Shown: positions 1 through 6,056, counted from the first letter of the stretch. The stretch: 9,983 bases of DNA from Bacillota bacterium (GCA_023435565.1 JAEYRN010000002.1:1-9983), one strand, 5' to 3'. Translations and numbers: made by a program. The notes: a model not told the origin generated them from the letters alone.

Positions 1-1
1 T

Positions 2-121
2 TTTTTCGGTTTCGGGGATCGGAAACCGCCAACTGAAATAACAAAAGAAATCTTAAAAGAGTTTGATTACGAATTATTAAATAAGTATTTAACTAAGACT
101 TGGTTGTATTGGATTGAGTGA
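2..121 (+). CDS. C-terminal tail of an unknown protein (5' end outside window)
   Basis: An open frame enters from the left edge and ends at the TGA at 119-121, giving 39 residues that begin FFGFGDRKPPTEITKEIL and end TWLYWIE. The charged, helix-like composition and A/T-rich codons look like real coding sequence. The next gene starts 46 bp later with its own ribosome binding site, so the two may be co-transcribed. The family cannot be recognised from so short a tail. Given the toxin/immunity genes further right it could be a toxin tip or an immunity protein, but that is only a guess from context. Confidence 0.5.
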   Translation, partial: FFGFGDRKPPTEITKEILKEFDYELLNKYLTKTWLYWIE

Positions 122-167
122 AATAATTAATGCTCTATTACTCTATTACCCAATCCGGAGGGAATTT

Positions 168-668
168 ATGTCCAATAAATATCTAAAAGTATGTTTTGCC
201 GTAGCGGCCTTTTTATTAGTAGTTTCTTTAGTTGTCTTATACCGGCTGTTTACGCTATCGGTAACCTTACAAAAAGACAACTACCAATTAAATCATGAAA
301 ACAGGATTCTTAAACATGAGCTGACTAATAAACAAATATCCGGTCCCGATTATCTTCAAGAATTAGTCGCTGATTTGAAAAAACAGGGACTAAATGATCC
401 TTTAAATGATTTGAAAAATGACTTGATAAATAAAAGAGATTTAATACCCTACCGGGGTCTTCGTGGCTCAAGAACTTTTTTTACCGATGATATCTATTTT
501 TTAAGATATGATGGGGTTTTGGCAACTTTTGAAGACGGTCATTTCGCTGGGTATCTGATATTGAAATATGCTGTTAATAATGGAACCATATCCTGGGAAG
601 TGGTGGGTCATTGTTTGGATGGAATGAGTGAAGCGGAGTATCAAAGGATGCTTAATGAAAATGGGTAA
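168..668 (+). CDS. Small single-pass membrane protein, unknown function
   Basis: Start chosen at ATG 168 because GGAGGG (157-162) lies 5 bp upstream; the frame is open further 5' but has no such signal there. The 166-residue product has a short basic N-terminus (MSNKYLK), one strongly hydrophobic segment at about residues 8-30, then a polar stretch (QKDNYQLNHENRILKHEL) that looks like a short coiled coil. A soluble domain follows (about residues 60-166) containing YRGLRGSRTFF, a FEDGHFAGYLILKYAV strand-like region and a WEVVGHCLD motif. This arrangement suggests a membrane-anchored protein with its globular part probably outside the cytoplasm. I do not recognise the family. It follows the partial gene at the left edge closely, and a REP doublet lies 3' of it. 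Confidence 0.75.
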   Translation: MSNKYLKVCFAVAAFLLVVSLVVLYRLFTLSVTLQKDNYQLNHENRILKHELTNKQISGPDYLQELVADLKKQGLNDPLNDLKNDLINKRDLIPYRGLRGSRTFFTDDIYFLRYDGVLATFEDGHFAGYLILKYAVNNGTISWEVVGHCLDGMSEAEYQRMLNENG

Positions 669-711
669 GCCAAATGTTAGTAGGTTATCATGAAATTTAG
701 CTTATATGAAT

Positions 712-859
712 GCCGACCGGATGCTGAAGCATCCGGCTACAAGATGTAAGCCCGTTAGGCTGGGCCGGACAGCTTTGAAGTTTTAGAAGACTTATTAAAT
801 CCAAAACAGGGCCTTCGGCCCTTACGCCTTGTAGCCGGGCCGTTTACGGCCCGGTTGGC
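712..859. repeat. REP doublet (REPIN-like): two inverted GTAG-hairpin repeats
   Basis: Two hairpins lie in inverted orientation. On the minus strand GTAG (740-737) is followed by the palindrome CCGGATGC-TTCA-GCATCCGG (736-717). On the plus strand GTAG (831-834) is followed by CCGGGCCG-TTTA-CGGCCCGG (835-854). The inner flanks also pair: CTACAAG-at-GTAAG (737-750) with CTTAC-gc-CTTGTAG (821-834), and so do the outer ends GCCGACCGG / CCGGTTGGC. The stems differ between the copies but each stays fully paired. A GTAG tetranucleotide at the foot of a hairpin, in inverted pairs, is the known design of REP elements mobilised by RAYT transposases. No RAYT gene is in the window. A small hairpin AGGGCC-ttc-GGCCCT (808-822) lies inside the doublet. 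Confidence 0.7.
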
Positions 860-888
860 CAAGGGTAACAAACTTCAGGGTATATTTT

Positions 889-1089
889 ATGATCGCTTCA
901 ATCTATGCCTTTGTTTTTTTATTGATTATCGGAGTTTTTCTTCGATGCAGGAATCGAAATAAAATGGAACGGAAGAAAAATGATGTTTATACAAGGTATA
1001 TCAATGAAAAAAACTATGATAAAGGCCCTAATTTTAGTTTTATTATTAAGCCCGGTATGTTATTGCGGCGAAAAAACAACTCAGGATGA
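889..1089 (+). CDS. Small membrane ORF with basic tail, unknown
   Basis: ATG 889 follows AGGG (877-880) at 8 bp, a weak but usable ribosome binding site. The 66-residue product begins with a hydrophobic helix (MIASIYAFVFLLIIGVFL) and then a very basic region (RCRNRNKMERKK), the usual shape of a small inner-membrane protein with its C-terminus in the cytoplasm. The last 28 codons overlap, in another frame, a second ORF that starts at 1004 with a signal peptide. The C-terminal part (FSFIIKPGMLLRRKNNSG) is therefore probably a reading of that gene's DNA, and the true end of this gene may have been lost. Function unknown. Confidence 0.45.
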   Translation: MIASIYAFVFLLIIGVFLRCRNRNKMERKKNDVYTRYINEKNYDKGPNFSFIIKPGMLLRRKNNSG

Positions 1090-1210
1090 AATCATTAAAA
1101 CCCGAATTCTCAAGCTTACATATAAAGTAATTACCGAGGTATAAATCAAGAAATTTAAGGGATATCAACAAGAATTGAAAAATATGATTTCGCAACTGAA
1201 TAACAAGTAA
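1004..1210 (+). pseudogene. Small secreted or lipoprotein-like ORF interrupted by an in-frame TAA
   Basis: ATG 1004 opens a frame beginning MKKTMIKALILVLLLSPV, a textbook signal peptide, followed by CYCGEKTTQDEIIK; one of the two cysteines could be a lipidation site although the box is not canonical. The frame stops at TAA 1142-1144 after 46 codons (ending KVITEV). It then continues without any shift for 21 more sense codons (IKKFKGYQQELKNMISQLNNK) to a TAA at 1208-1210. The continuation has the helical, charged character of the part before it, so the whole looks like one 68-69 residue protein with a single nonsense change. Alternatively the 46-residue form is the real product. It ends 25 bp before the next gene. 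Confidence 0.45.
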
Positions 1211-1235
1211 ATATAATCACATTAAAGGAGCAAAA

Positions 1236-2378
1236 ATGAACCGGAAAATAATTTTAAGGGTTCTTCTGATGTTGATCATCGCCAATAGTTTCATCATCAT
1301 ACCGTCCCGGGCGGAACCGGCGCTTAACTCCGGGTTGTTGCTGGGCCTGCGGCGCGACGCCGGTAATGATTGCTACGATTATGTTTGCTCATACCGGACT
1401 TTGTGGATTACGGTTGATGATAACCGGATCAGGGTGAGAGAGGGAAAAGGCATTTATACATATTACGGGAAGACGCTTTGGCGGATCGAAAATCGGATTT
1501 ACGATAATCAATTACCATCCCAATACTTTGATCGCGCCTATGTCCGTATCGAGTATCCGGTGGCCTATCCGGCAAGCGAGGGTGATTTTATCGCGGACGT
1601 GGTTCATTATGCGCAAAGCCTTACGGGAGAATCGGGCGGCTGGGAATCTGTATATGAATCGACCCGGCTTGGGTTTGTCGGAAGGAACCATGTCGGACTT
1701 CAGAGGAATAATGCATACAATTCGGGTGGAACCTATCGGCCTGAATTCGCCGATTGTTTCGTCAGGAAAATCGCCAAACTGAACCGGTCGTTTATAATAC
1801 GGAAAGGTGAAGAATTTGAGACCGCGGGCGATGAAAACCTTTCCATTAAAACCCTTTTCGGTAAAGCGGTTGAGCCGTATCTTCGTAAAGTGCGGGCAAT
1901 GCCCGTCGAGGTAGAGCCCATAGGAAATGATCCCAAGGCAATCAATATCACCGATGAATACGGTTGGACTTTGTTTAGAAAAAAAGGTTCCTGGCAGTTA
2001 AAATTAGCTCAAAAGAGACGTTTTACCAATTTGTCGACTGTAATGGAAGATTACGATCTGCAAGAATTGCCCCTGGAAATCCCCGGGGACCTGGTCTCCG
2101 AAAACCGGCCGGGGCTAAGCTGGGCCGAGATTCGAAAAGCCGCGCCGGATGCGGTTGATTATGTCTCTTTTCCTTACCGGGATTTGTTAGTGGTATTCAC
2201 CCCGTCAAAAATACTGATATATCGTGGAAAAGACCTGAGCCATCCCGAAGCTGTCGATTTGCATAAAGATGAGTTCCTGATTATGGCCGAATGGGCCCCG
2301 GTGGATGATGCAGAACGGTGGGACCGGGAATTGAAAGCTGAAACTAAACCCTGGGTGACGTTATTACCTGTCAGATGA
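1236..2378 (+). CDS. Secreted or periplasmic protein of unknown family
   Basis: ATG 1236 is preceded by AAAGGAG (1224-1230), so the start is secure. The 380-residue product opens with a signal peptide: basic MNRK, a hydrophobic core to about residue 22, then PSRA before EPALNSG, a likely signal peptidase I site near residue 26. The mature part is rich in aromatic, strand-like stretches (YDYVCSYRTLWITV; GIYTYYGKTLWRIENRIY; EYGWTLFRKKGSWQLKL). The C-terminal segment contains YVSFPYRDLLVVF and ILIYRGKDLSHPEAVDL, which read like beta-sheet repeats. Two nearby cysteines (about residues 46 and 51) could form a disulfide. No catalytic motif is visible and I do not recognise the family. The codons are clearly richer in G+C than those of genes further right, so this gene may have a different history from the toxin region. 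Confidence 0.8.
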   Translation: MNRKIILRVLLMLIIANSFIIIPSRAEPALNSGLLLGLRRDAGNDCYDYVCSYRTLWITVDDNRIRVREGKGIYTYYGKTLWRIENRIYDNQLPSQYFDRAYVRIEYPVAYPASEGDFIADVVHYAQSLTGESGGWESVYESTRLGFVGRNHVGLQRNNAYNSGGTYRPEFADCFVRKIAKLNRSFIIRKGEEFETAGDENLSIKTLFGKAVEPYLRKVRAMPVEVEPIGNDPKAINITDEYGWTLFRKKGSWQLKLAQKRRFTNLSTVMEDYDLQELPLEIPGDLVSENRPGLSWAEIRKAAPDAVDYVSFPYRDLLVVFTPSKILIYRGKDLSHPEAVDLHKDEFLIMAEWAPVDDAERWDRELKAETKPWVTLLPVR

Positions 2379-2509
2379 ATTTGATCCCGATTCCGGAAGG
2401 CGCTCCAGGTCTTTTGCCGGAAGTTTCAAAACTCCAGAGCGAATTGAGGGTGTATGGTCGTCGCCGGATGGAAGTACATAATATCCTTTTTATGCTGATT
2501 GCGTTGTGA
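2375..2509 (+). CDS. Possible 44-residue ORF coupled to the secreted protein gene
   Basis: The stop of the preceding gene overlaps an ATG (ATGA at 2375-2378), a classical arrangement for translational coupling. The ORF encodes 44 residues (MNLIPIPEGAPGLLPEVSKL..., ending MEVHNILFMLIAL). Codon use resembles the upstream gene. After its stop a different frame (about 2502-2588) encodes ...YELAKHPAEIPAQHGGKSGAGF, which also looks protein-like, so the ORF may be the 5' part of a longer gene broken by a frameshift. Function unknown; it could also be chance. Confidence 0.35.
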   Translation: MNLIPIPEGAPGLLPEVSKLQSELRVYGRRRMEVHNILFMLIAL

Positions 2510-2605
2510 AATAATCAGTTATGAGCTTGCCAAACATCCGGCGGAAATCCCGGCGCAACATGGGGGGAAGTCAGGGGCGGGTTTTTAAACGAGGATGAAG
2601 TAAAT

Positions 2606-2694
2606 ACTAAATTAAGCCAGCGATATTTTGAAATTAAGCGGCTAAACTTTGAAATTAAGCGGCTAAACTTTCTAATTAAGCCGCTTAATTTTGG
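2606..2694. repeat. 21-bp tandem repeat with inverted third copy
   Basis: A 21-bp unit occurs twice in perfect tandem (2627-2647 and 2648-2668), with core AAATTAAGCGGCTAAAC. A degenerate copy (AAATTAAGCCAGCGAT) precedes it from about 2609, and an inverted copy follows: CCGCTTAATTT (2681-2691) pairs with AAATTAAGCGG of either direct copy. The inverted copy is itself a hairpin (AATTAAG-CCG-CTTAATT, 2674-2690). It sits at the boundary between the GC-richer secreted gene and the A/T-rich immunity region, 52 bp before the next start codon. Clustered direct and inverted repeats of this size are seen at ends of IS21-type elements and at protein-binding operators; which applies here is undecided. The rest of the 2379-2745 gap holds only the small ORF described separately. 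Confidence 0.7.
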
Positions 2695-2745
2695 ATTACT
2701 TTTACTTATTTTTTTTACGCATTACCCTCAATAAAGGAGTTTAAA

Positions 2746-3021
2746 TTGAGTTTAGAAAACAAATATGAAGCTGCGTTTAATTTCTTGGGCGCTTGGTTTC
2801 CGGATATGGATTATGATGGTCTAACCGAAGAAGAAATTGTCTCAGATTTTAAAAAGACTGTTGATAAAGATCAATTAGCTGAAATAATACTTGAAATAAA
2901 GGAAATTCAAAATGATATTAATGTTTATTGGGAAAAAATAGTCCAAGAAACTAACTTATATTTTGAGAATGCCAATGAGGTTAAACAGTGGTTGGATTTA
3001 ATAATAAATTATTTGCTATAA
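2746..3021 (+). CDS. CdiI-like small immunity protein candidate
   Basis: The start is TTG 2746, fixed by AGGAG (2735-2739) 6 bp upstream; no ATG lies nearby in frame. The 91-residue product is small, acidic and all-helical in appearance: an N-terminal FNFLGAWFPDMDYDG stretch, the EEIVSDFKKTV helix, a middle EIILEIKEIQND helix and a C-terminal VKQWLDLIINYLL helix. The order of an aromatic F-x-W-F-P-D block, a helical middle and a terminal WLxxI resembles small immunity proteins of contact-dependent inhibition systems (CdiI_2 type), which bind and neutralise a partner toxin in the cytoplasm. This rests on motif memory, not an alignment. No intact toxin gene adjoins it, so it would be an orphan immunity gene, in keeping with the toxin modules further right. 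Confidence 0.55.
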   Translation: MSLENKYEAAFNFLGAWFPDMDYDGLTEEEIVSDFKKTVDKDQLAEIILEIKEIQNDINVYWEKIVQETNLYFENANEVKQWLDLIINYLL

Positions 3022-3246
3022 CAGTTCTATAATATTTGATGAGCATATTGAAAAATTTATCATAACGGAACCTGGCATTAAACCAGAACATTTACAGTTA
3101 TGGGCGACAATAATGGACAGCTAATAGAAGGTAGCAATTAACGAGTAGACCATATGCTCTACGTCATGTTCCTTGGGAATTTGAACTGGAATTAGACAGC
3201 GAAGGTGGATGAGGATGAATTTAATAATCTTTTAGCTGATAAATAG
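3022..3246 (+). pseudogene. Decayed coding remnants
   Basis: Three consecutive pieces look like protein but lie in different frames. The first reads about 3024-3123 (SSIIFDEHIEKF, then IITEPGIKPEHLQLWATIMDS and stop). The second is near 3141-3212 (TSRPYALRHVPWEFELELDSEGG and stop). The third is about 3208-3246 (DEDEFNNLLADK and stop). None has a start codon with a ribosome binding site. The likely explanation is one or two small genes, possibly immunity genes, broken by frameshifts after insertion or deletion. The remaining bases up to the next gene are A/T-rich non-coding DNA with a perfect TATAAT at 3338-3343 that may serve as the -10 box for the paralogue pair. Confidence 0.4.
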
Positions 3247-3381
3247 CTTTGTCATTAAGTTTTTGGTAAAATAAAAATTGTTGGCGTTATAAAAGTTAGA
3301 AATCTCTTTTTTGAGATGTAAAAAAAATAAAGCGGAATATAATAATGCTTTAAAATAGTGCAAGTTAGTAAAGGAGGGCCA

Positions 3382-3912
3382 ATGTCGCCGCGAAAAAAAG
3401 TACCTTCCCGGGCAGAGTTTAACGTTCCTGTAGAAGTTGATAATATGACAATCATGGTATGTCAGCTGCGGGCCTACAGTTTTGGTGATCTTGTGGAGTT
3501 TTCCCGCAACTCTCTGATTCCTTTTGATGGAATTGATGATGAAGATGACAAGTACGATTATGCCGAAAACCGGCGCCTCTTATTCTTTGAAATCCTGTAT
3601 GAAAATAACAGCAAAAAAGTGCTGAACGGTTTTCCGCAGCAATGGAAGCTGTCAGATACTGATGGATACGTACATAACCATGTGCTTGTTGATTATACAA
3701 TCCTTGAAACAATGGACATCATGACTTTAAAAGATGTGTATCTTAACCCAGGACGTAAACTGAGAGGGTGGATTATGTTTGAAATTAAAAATAATGTTGT
3801 GCCGGAGTTTCTCGTGTTTCATAGCAGCTTTTTCAGTAAGCGTACAGTGGATTTTGTGATACCGATAAAACAGCTGGATGTGCGTGTACTTGAAAACGAC
3901 ATTCTTCATTAA
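3382..3912 (+). CDS. Paralogue A of a tandem pair, unknown (weakly DUF4352/telokin-like)
   Basis: Start placed at ATG 3382, just after AAGGAGGG (3371-3378); the frame is open 8 codons further 5' but without a signal. The 176-residue soluble protein has no signal peptide or membrane segment. Landmarks: SLIPFDGIDDEDDKYDYAENR (about 44-64), ILYENNS (71-77), FPQQWKLSDTDGYVHNH (84-100) and LNPGRKLRGWIMFEI (121-135). A 'disordered segment, D-x-x-G-Y, then L-x-PG-x-x-x-x-GW-x-x-F-E' order resembles immunoglobulin-like DUF4352 domains, which are extracytoplasmic in other bacteria; the lack of an export signal argues for caution. The next gene, 27 bp downstream, is its clear paralogue. Function unknown; an immunity or effector-accessory role is possible only from context. 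Confidence 0.7.
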   Translation: MSPRKKVPSRAEFNVPVEVDNMTIMVCQLRAYSFGDLVEFSRNSLIPFDGIDDEDDKYDYAENRRLLFFEILYENNSKKVLNGFPQQWKLSDTDGYVHNHVLVDYTILETMDIMTLKDVYLNPGRKLRGWIMFEIKNNVVPEFLVFHSSFFSKRTVDFVIPIKQLDVRVLENDILH

Positions 3913-3939
3913 AATAAATTTTGATAGAAAGGAATAATC

Positions 3940-4449
3940 ATGATTTTGAAAAGAAATGAACACAGGTTTAACTCTCCTGCCAGGGTGCAACAGTATACGG
4001 TAACCGTCTGTGATTTTCGAGCCCATCCGATGGAAGAAGTTGTTCCTTACTCAAAGTCTTCATTGATTTTTTTGGATGGGATTTTAGATGAGGATGAAAA
4101 ATACGACTATGCTGAGAGCCGGACTGTCTGCTTTCTGAACATACTGTATGAAAACAACAGCTTGTGGCCCTTTGACTGTTTTCCGGACCAATGGAAAATT
4201 ATTGACAGTGAGGGCTATAGTCATAAGCGGACCTTACTTGATGAGTCAATTATGGAGCAGCTGGACTTTCCGGTACTCCATGATTCGCCACTAAATCCGG
4301 GACGAAAGCTCAGGGCCTGGATTCCATTTGTCATCAAGAAGGGACGAACGCCTCAGTTTGTTTCTTTTACAACCTTGGGTAAAAGTATAGAGATAATAAT
4401 CCCACAAGAATATTCTGTTCTACTTCCAATGGATGGGACTGGTAACTGA
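3940..4449 (+). CDS. Paralogue B of the tandem pair, unknown
   Basis: ATG 3940 follows GAAAGGA (3927-3933). The 169-residue product shares the order and wording of the preceding protein: SLIFLDGILDEDEKYDYAESR, ILYENNS, CFPDQWKIIDSEGYSHKRTLLDE and LNPGRKLRAWIPFVIKKG. The N- and C-termini differ more than the middle. The two genes are 27 bp apart on the same strand with good ribosome binding sites, so they are probably one transcription unit produced by tandem duplication. No catalytic motif, signal peptide or membrane helix is seen. After its stop, about 70 bp carry a protein-like but start-less reading (WHAGYGRVIVNVTAGLHE, ending at 4520), probably a gene remnant beside the MITE. Confidence 0.7.
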   Translation: MILKRNEHRFNSPARVQQYTVTVCDFRAHPMEEVVPYSKSSLIFLDGILDEDEKYDYAESRTVCFLNILYENNSLWPFDCFPDQWKIIDSEGYSHKRTLLDESIMEQLDFPVLHDSPLNPGRKLRAWIPFVIKKGRTPQFVSFTTLGKSIEIIIPQEYSVLLPMDGTGN

Positions 4450-4524
4450 AATATATTTCATTTTGGCACGCTGGGTATGGAAGAGTTATTGTAAATGTAA
4501 CTGCTGGTTTACATGAATAGCTAA

Positions 4525-4622
4525 GGAAGCGCTGATTAATTGAATAAGTGACGATTTTGTGCTTCGCAAGATGCCTAATACCGCATATTTGCTCGCATAA
4601 AATCGGATTAATCAGCGCTTCC
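4525..4622. mobile_element. 98-bp IS5-like MITE with CTAA target-site duplication
   Basis: Perfect 16-bp terminal inverted repeats, GGAAGCGCTGATTAAT (4525-4540) and ATTAATCAGCGCTTCC (4607-4622), are flanked on both sides by CTAA (4521-4524 and 4623-4626). The interior continues the palindrome: CGATTTTGTGC (4552-4562) pairs with GCATAAAATCG (4595-4605). There is no room for a transposase, so this is a non-autonomous element. A 4-bp duplication of the form YTAR, and ends starting GGAAG, fit the IS5 group of the IS5 family, which would have to supply the transposase in trans. It sits 36 bp upstream of the first orphan toxin piece. As RNA it would fold into one long hairpin. Confidence 0.8.
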
Positions 4623-4662
4623 CTAAAGATGAAATTTATTTGAATGCAACAATATAACGCTT

Positions 4663-5235
4663 ATGGACAAAGTCCAGGATGCCGGCAAGTTGGTTAATCT
4701 ATTAAAGAAAGCCAAAAACAGCACGAACTTGCTTGAGCTTCTGAAACATACAGATGATGTCGATGACCTTGCCAAGCTCCTTGATAAAATTAAAGATGTT
4801 AAACAACTTGCAAAGGAATTGGAGAACGCCGGTGGTTCCACAAAGCTGTTGGAGCAGTTGAATAAGGTAAATGATGCGGCGAAGACAGTAAATCCTTTTC
4901 TTAAAGGCTTAACTCCACAAGCAGGAACTCGTGCTACAGGTGTAGCTCGAGCAACCAAACTTGAAGTTGAATTGGTTCAAAAAACTGGACAAGGAACTAC
5001 AAATTGGACCGCAGCGGAAATTCAATATATAAAACAAAATGGTAGATTGCCTCCTGGAACGGTTGGTCACCATATAAATAGTGTAGTTCCATATGCTGAG
5101 TGGTCAGGTGATCCACGAAATATTGTTTTTGTACGAGGACAAGCTGGTAATCTTCTTGAACACGGTGGTAATTTTACCAATTCCACAACGGGTCCGTTAA
5201 TTGATCGACAAGCAATACTTGATACATTACATTAA
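4663..5235 (+). CDS. Orphan polymorphic-toxin C-terminus, HNH (GHH-type) nuclease, module 1
   Basis: The 190-residue reading starts at ATG 4663, but no ribosome binding site precedes it and the frame is open from 4633 without another start, so this is probably a toxin tip cut off from a large secreted toxin. Residues 1-74 are a helical, Leu/Lys/Asp-rich linker (LLELLKHTDDVDDLAKLL, KELENAGGSTKLLEQLNKV). Residues 75-190 are the toxin domain: NWTAAEIQYIKQNGRLPPG, GHHINSV with the paired histidines 136-137, GDPRNIVFV, and LEHGGNFTN with His167 and Asn170, ending TGPLIDR. A GHH pair followed by a downstream D-P-x-N-I and E-H-G-G-N pattern matches HNH/endonuclease VII-fold DNase toxins. All expected metal-binding positions are present. 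An immunity gene follows after 12 bp. The linker is repeated at 6057-6237. Confidence 0.7.
   Translation: MDKVQDAGKLVNLLKKAKNSTNLLELLKHTDDVDDLAKLLDKIKDVKQLAKELENAGGSTKLLEQLNKVNDAAKTVNPFLKGLTPQAGTRATGVARATKLEVELVQKTGQGTTNWTAAEIQYIKQNGRLPPGTVGHHINSVVPYAEWSGDPRNIVFVRGQAGNLLEHGGNFTNSTTGPLIDRQAILDTLH
4704..4883 (+). repeat. Linker repeat, copy 1
   Basis: About 180 bp that recur at 6057-6237 with only scattered substitutions and a single-base length difference near the 5' end (CCAAAAAC here, ATAAGAAAC there). Similarity starts at AAAGAAAG and stops abruptly at GATGCGGCGAA, exactly where the two proteins switch from linker to toxin domain. Shared linkers with unrelated tips are the known recombination substrate for tip exchange in polymorphic toxins such as Rhs and CdiA. 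Confidence 0.85.
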
Positions 5236-5247
5236 GGAGATTTTATA

Positions 5248-5718
5248 ATGAATTTGACTGATTTTTTTAAGAACATAAAAGATTTCCCTACGGGTGTACA
5301 CAGGTTTCTTCCTGGTGCTACTGATGAAAACTTACAGATTCTTACCGAAAGGATTGGTAAGCTTCCTGAATTTCTTGAAAAATTGTTAAAAGAATTTGAT
5401 GGTGCTGAACTTTTTATAAATGGTATTCCTTTTCTAACTATTTTCAGGAGTATAAATAATCCGCCTTTAACTGCTTTGGAATGGAGTTCAGAATGGTTCA
5501 TTGATAATTATACAAAAAAATGGCGTGAAAGTAACACTGAAAGAAATGATGATTTCGCTATAGCAATGACAAATTATGGTGGGCTCATTCTTGCGGATAA
5601 AAAAGGGAAAATTAAAGAATGGGATACAAGTGAAGGGAGGTGGATATTTCAGAATATGCTTACTACAGATTGGTTTGAAAAAATAGTTTTAGAGGGTAAA
5701 GAAATATTAGAAGTATAA
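5248..5718 (+). CDS. SUKH (SMI1/KNR4)-like immunity protein, module 1
   Basis: ATG 5248 is preceded by AAGGAG (5234-5239), overlapping the end of the toxin reading; the gene therefore has its own translation signal although the toxin does not. The 156-residue protein carries IGKLPEFLEKLLKEFDGAELFINGI (about 36-60), close to the SUKH hallmark of L-P, a helix, then a hydrophobic F-x-G-A followed by strands. A central WFIDNYTKKWRE region, an AIAMTNYGGLILADKKGKIKEWD strand pair (105-127) and a terminal DWFEKIVLEG helix follow, also in the usual order. SUKH proteins are cytoplasmic immunity proteins against nuclease toxins, and the position directly after an HNH toxin fits. It is convergent with a recombinase fragment. 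Its exact partner is inferred from position. Confidence 0.7.
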   Translation: MNLTDFFKNIKDFPTGVHRFLPGATDENLQILTERIGKLPEFLEKLLKEFDGAELFINGIPFLTIFRSINNPPLTALEWSSEWFIDNYTKKWRESNTERNDDFAIAMTNYGGLILADKKGKIKEWDTSEGRWIFQNMLTTDWFEKIVLEGKEILEV

Positions 5719-5748
5719 AAAAATCCCTATTAAAGAAAATCTTTTATT

Positions 5749-5927
5749 AGTGTTATGCTGGTGGATGAATGCCCAGCATAGAGCGAGATAGCTTTTAATT
5801 TATCAGGATGTTTGGTGATAAGAGCAGTGATAAAAGAATGACGAAGGATGTGGGCGGAAATGTTCTTATTTAAGAGCTTCCGCCCTAAACTTTTTATGAT
5901 TTTATGAAAAGCCGTCCTGGTTAGAGG
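5749..5927 (-). pseudogene. Tyrosine recombinase C-terminal fragment, module 1
   Basis: On the minus strand this segment encodes PLTRTAFHKIIKSLGRKLL, NKNISAHILRHSFITALIT and LKAISLYAGHSSTSITL. It is nearly identical to the 3' part of the complete recombinase at 7140-8027 (similarity 5749-5927 against about 7204-7383). It keeps the H-x-x-R box and the GHSS box but ends before the nucleophilic tyrosine (NMYLH in the full gene; IKDFL here). It also lacks everything before the PLTRTAF segment, including the first catalytic arginine. It cannot be active. It lies tail to tail with the module 1 immunity gene, the same relation the intact recombinase has with the module 2 immunity gene. Confidence 0.9.
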
Positions 5928-5963
5928 CGTGAGGGTGAAAAATACATTCACGGTCAGAGTGGA

Positions 5964-6003
5964 CTTAAAAACGTTTTTAAGCTATATAAATCAGACAGAT
6001 TTA
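5964..6003. other. Two small palindromes at the junction between modules
   Basis: An 18-bp perfect palindrome CTTAAAAACGTTTTTAAG (5964-5981) is followed by TAAATC-AGACA-GATTTA (5987-6003). They lie between the end of the recombinase fragment of module 1 and the start of the module 2 linker. The rest of the roughly 115-bp junction is A/T-rich with no gene; a TATAAT (6039-6044) is present but without a good -35 box. Paired arms around a short spacer could be a binding or attachment site for a tyrosine recombinase, but no second copy was found near the other module boundary. Confidence 0.45.
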
Positions 6004-6056
6004 TCCTTGTTTAATAAGAGTTTATGAGATGTTGCTGTTATAATGGTTACTCTATG

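Noticed and set aside
1528..1951. Alternative frames inside the secreted protein gene
   Set aside because: They lack ribosome binding sites and overlap entirely a gene with a clear start, signal peptide and continuous frame.
3311..3343. Full promoter TTGAGA / TATAAT upstream of the paralogue pair
   Set aside because: The -10 box is perfect but the spacing of 21 bp is too long for a standard promoter, so only the -10 box is noted.
4623..4958. 111-codon minus-strand frame opposite linker copy 1, and its counterpart opposite copy 2 (6052-6294)
   Set aside because: Both are antisense shadows of the linker: Ser/Phe/Leu-rich, no start signal; the plus-strand reading is clearly the coding one.
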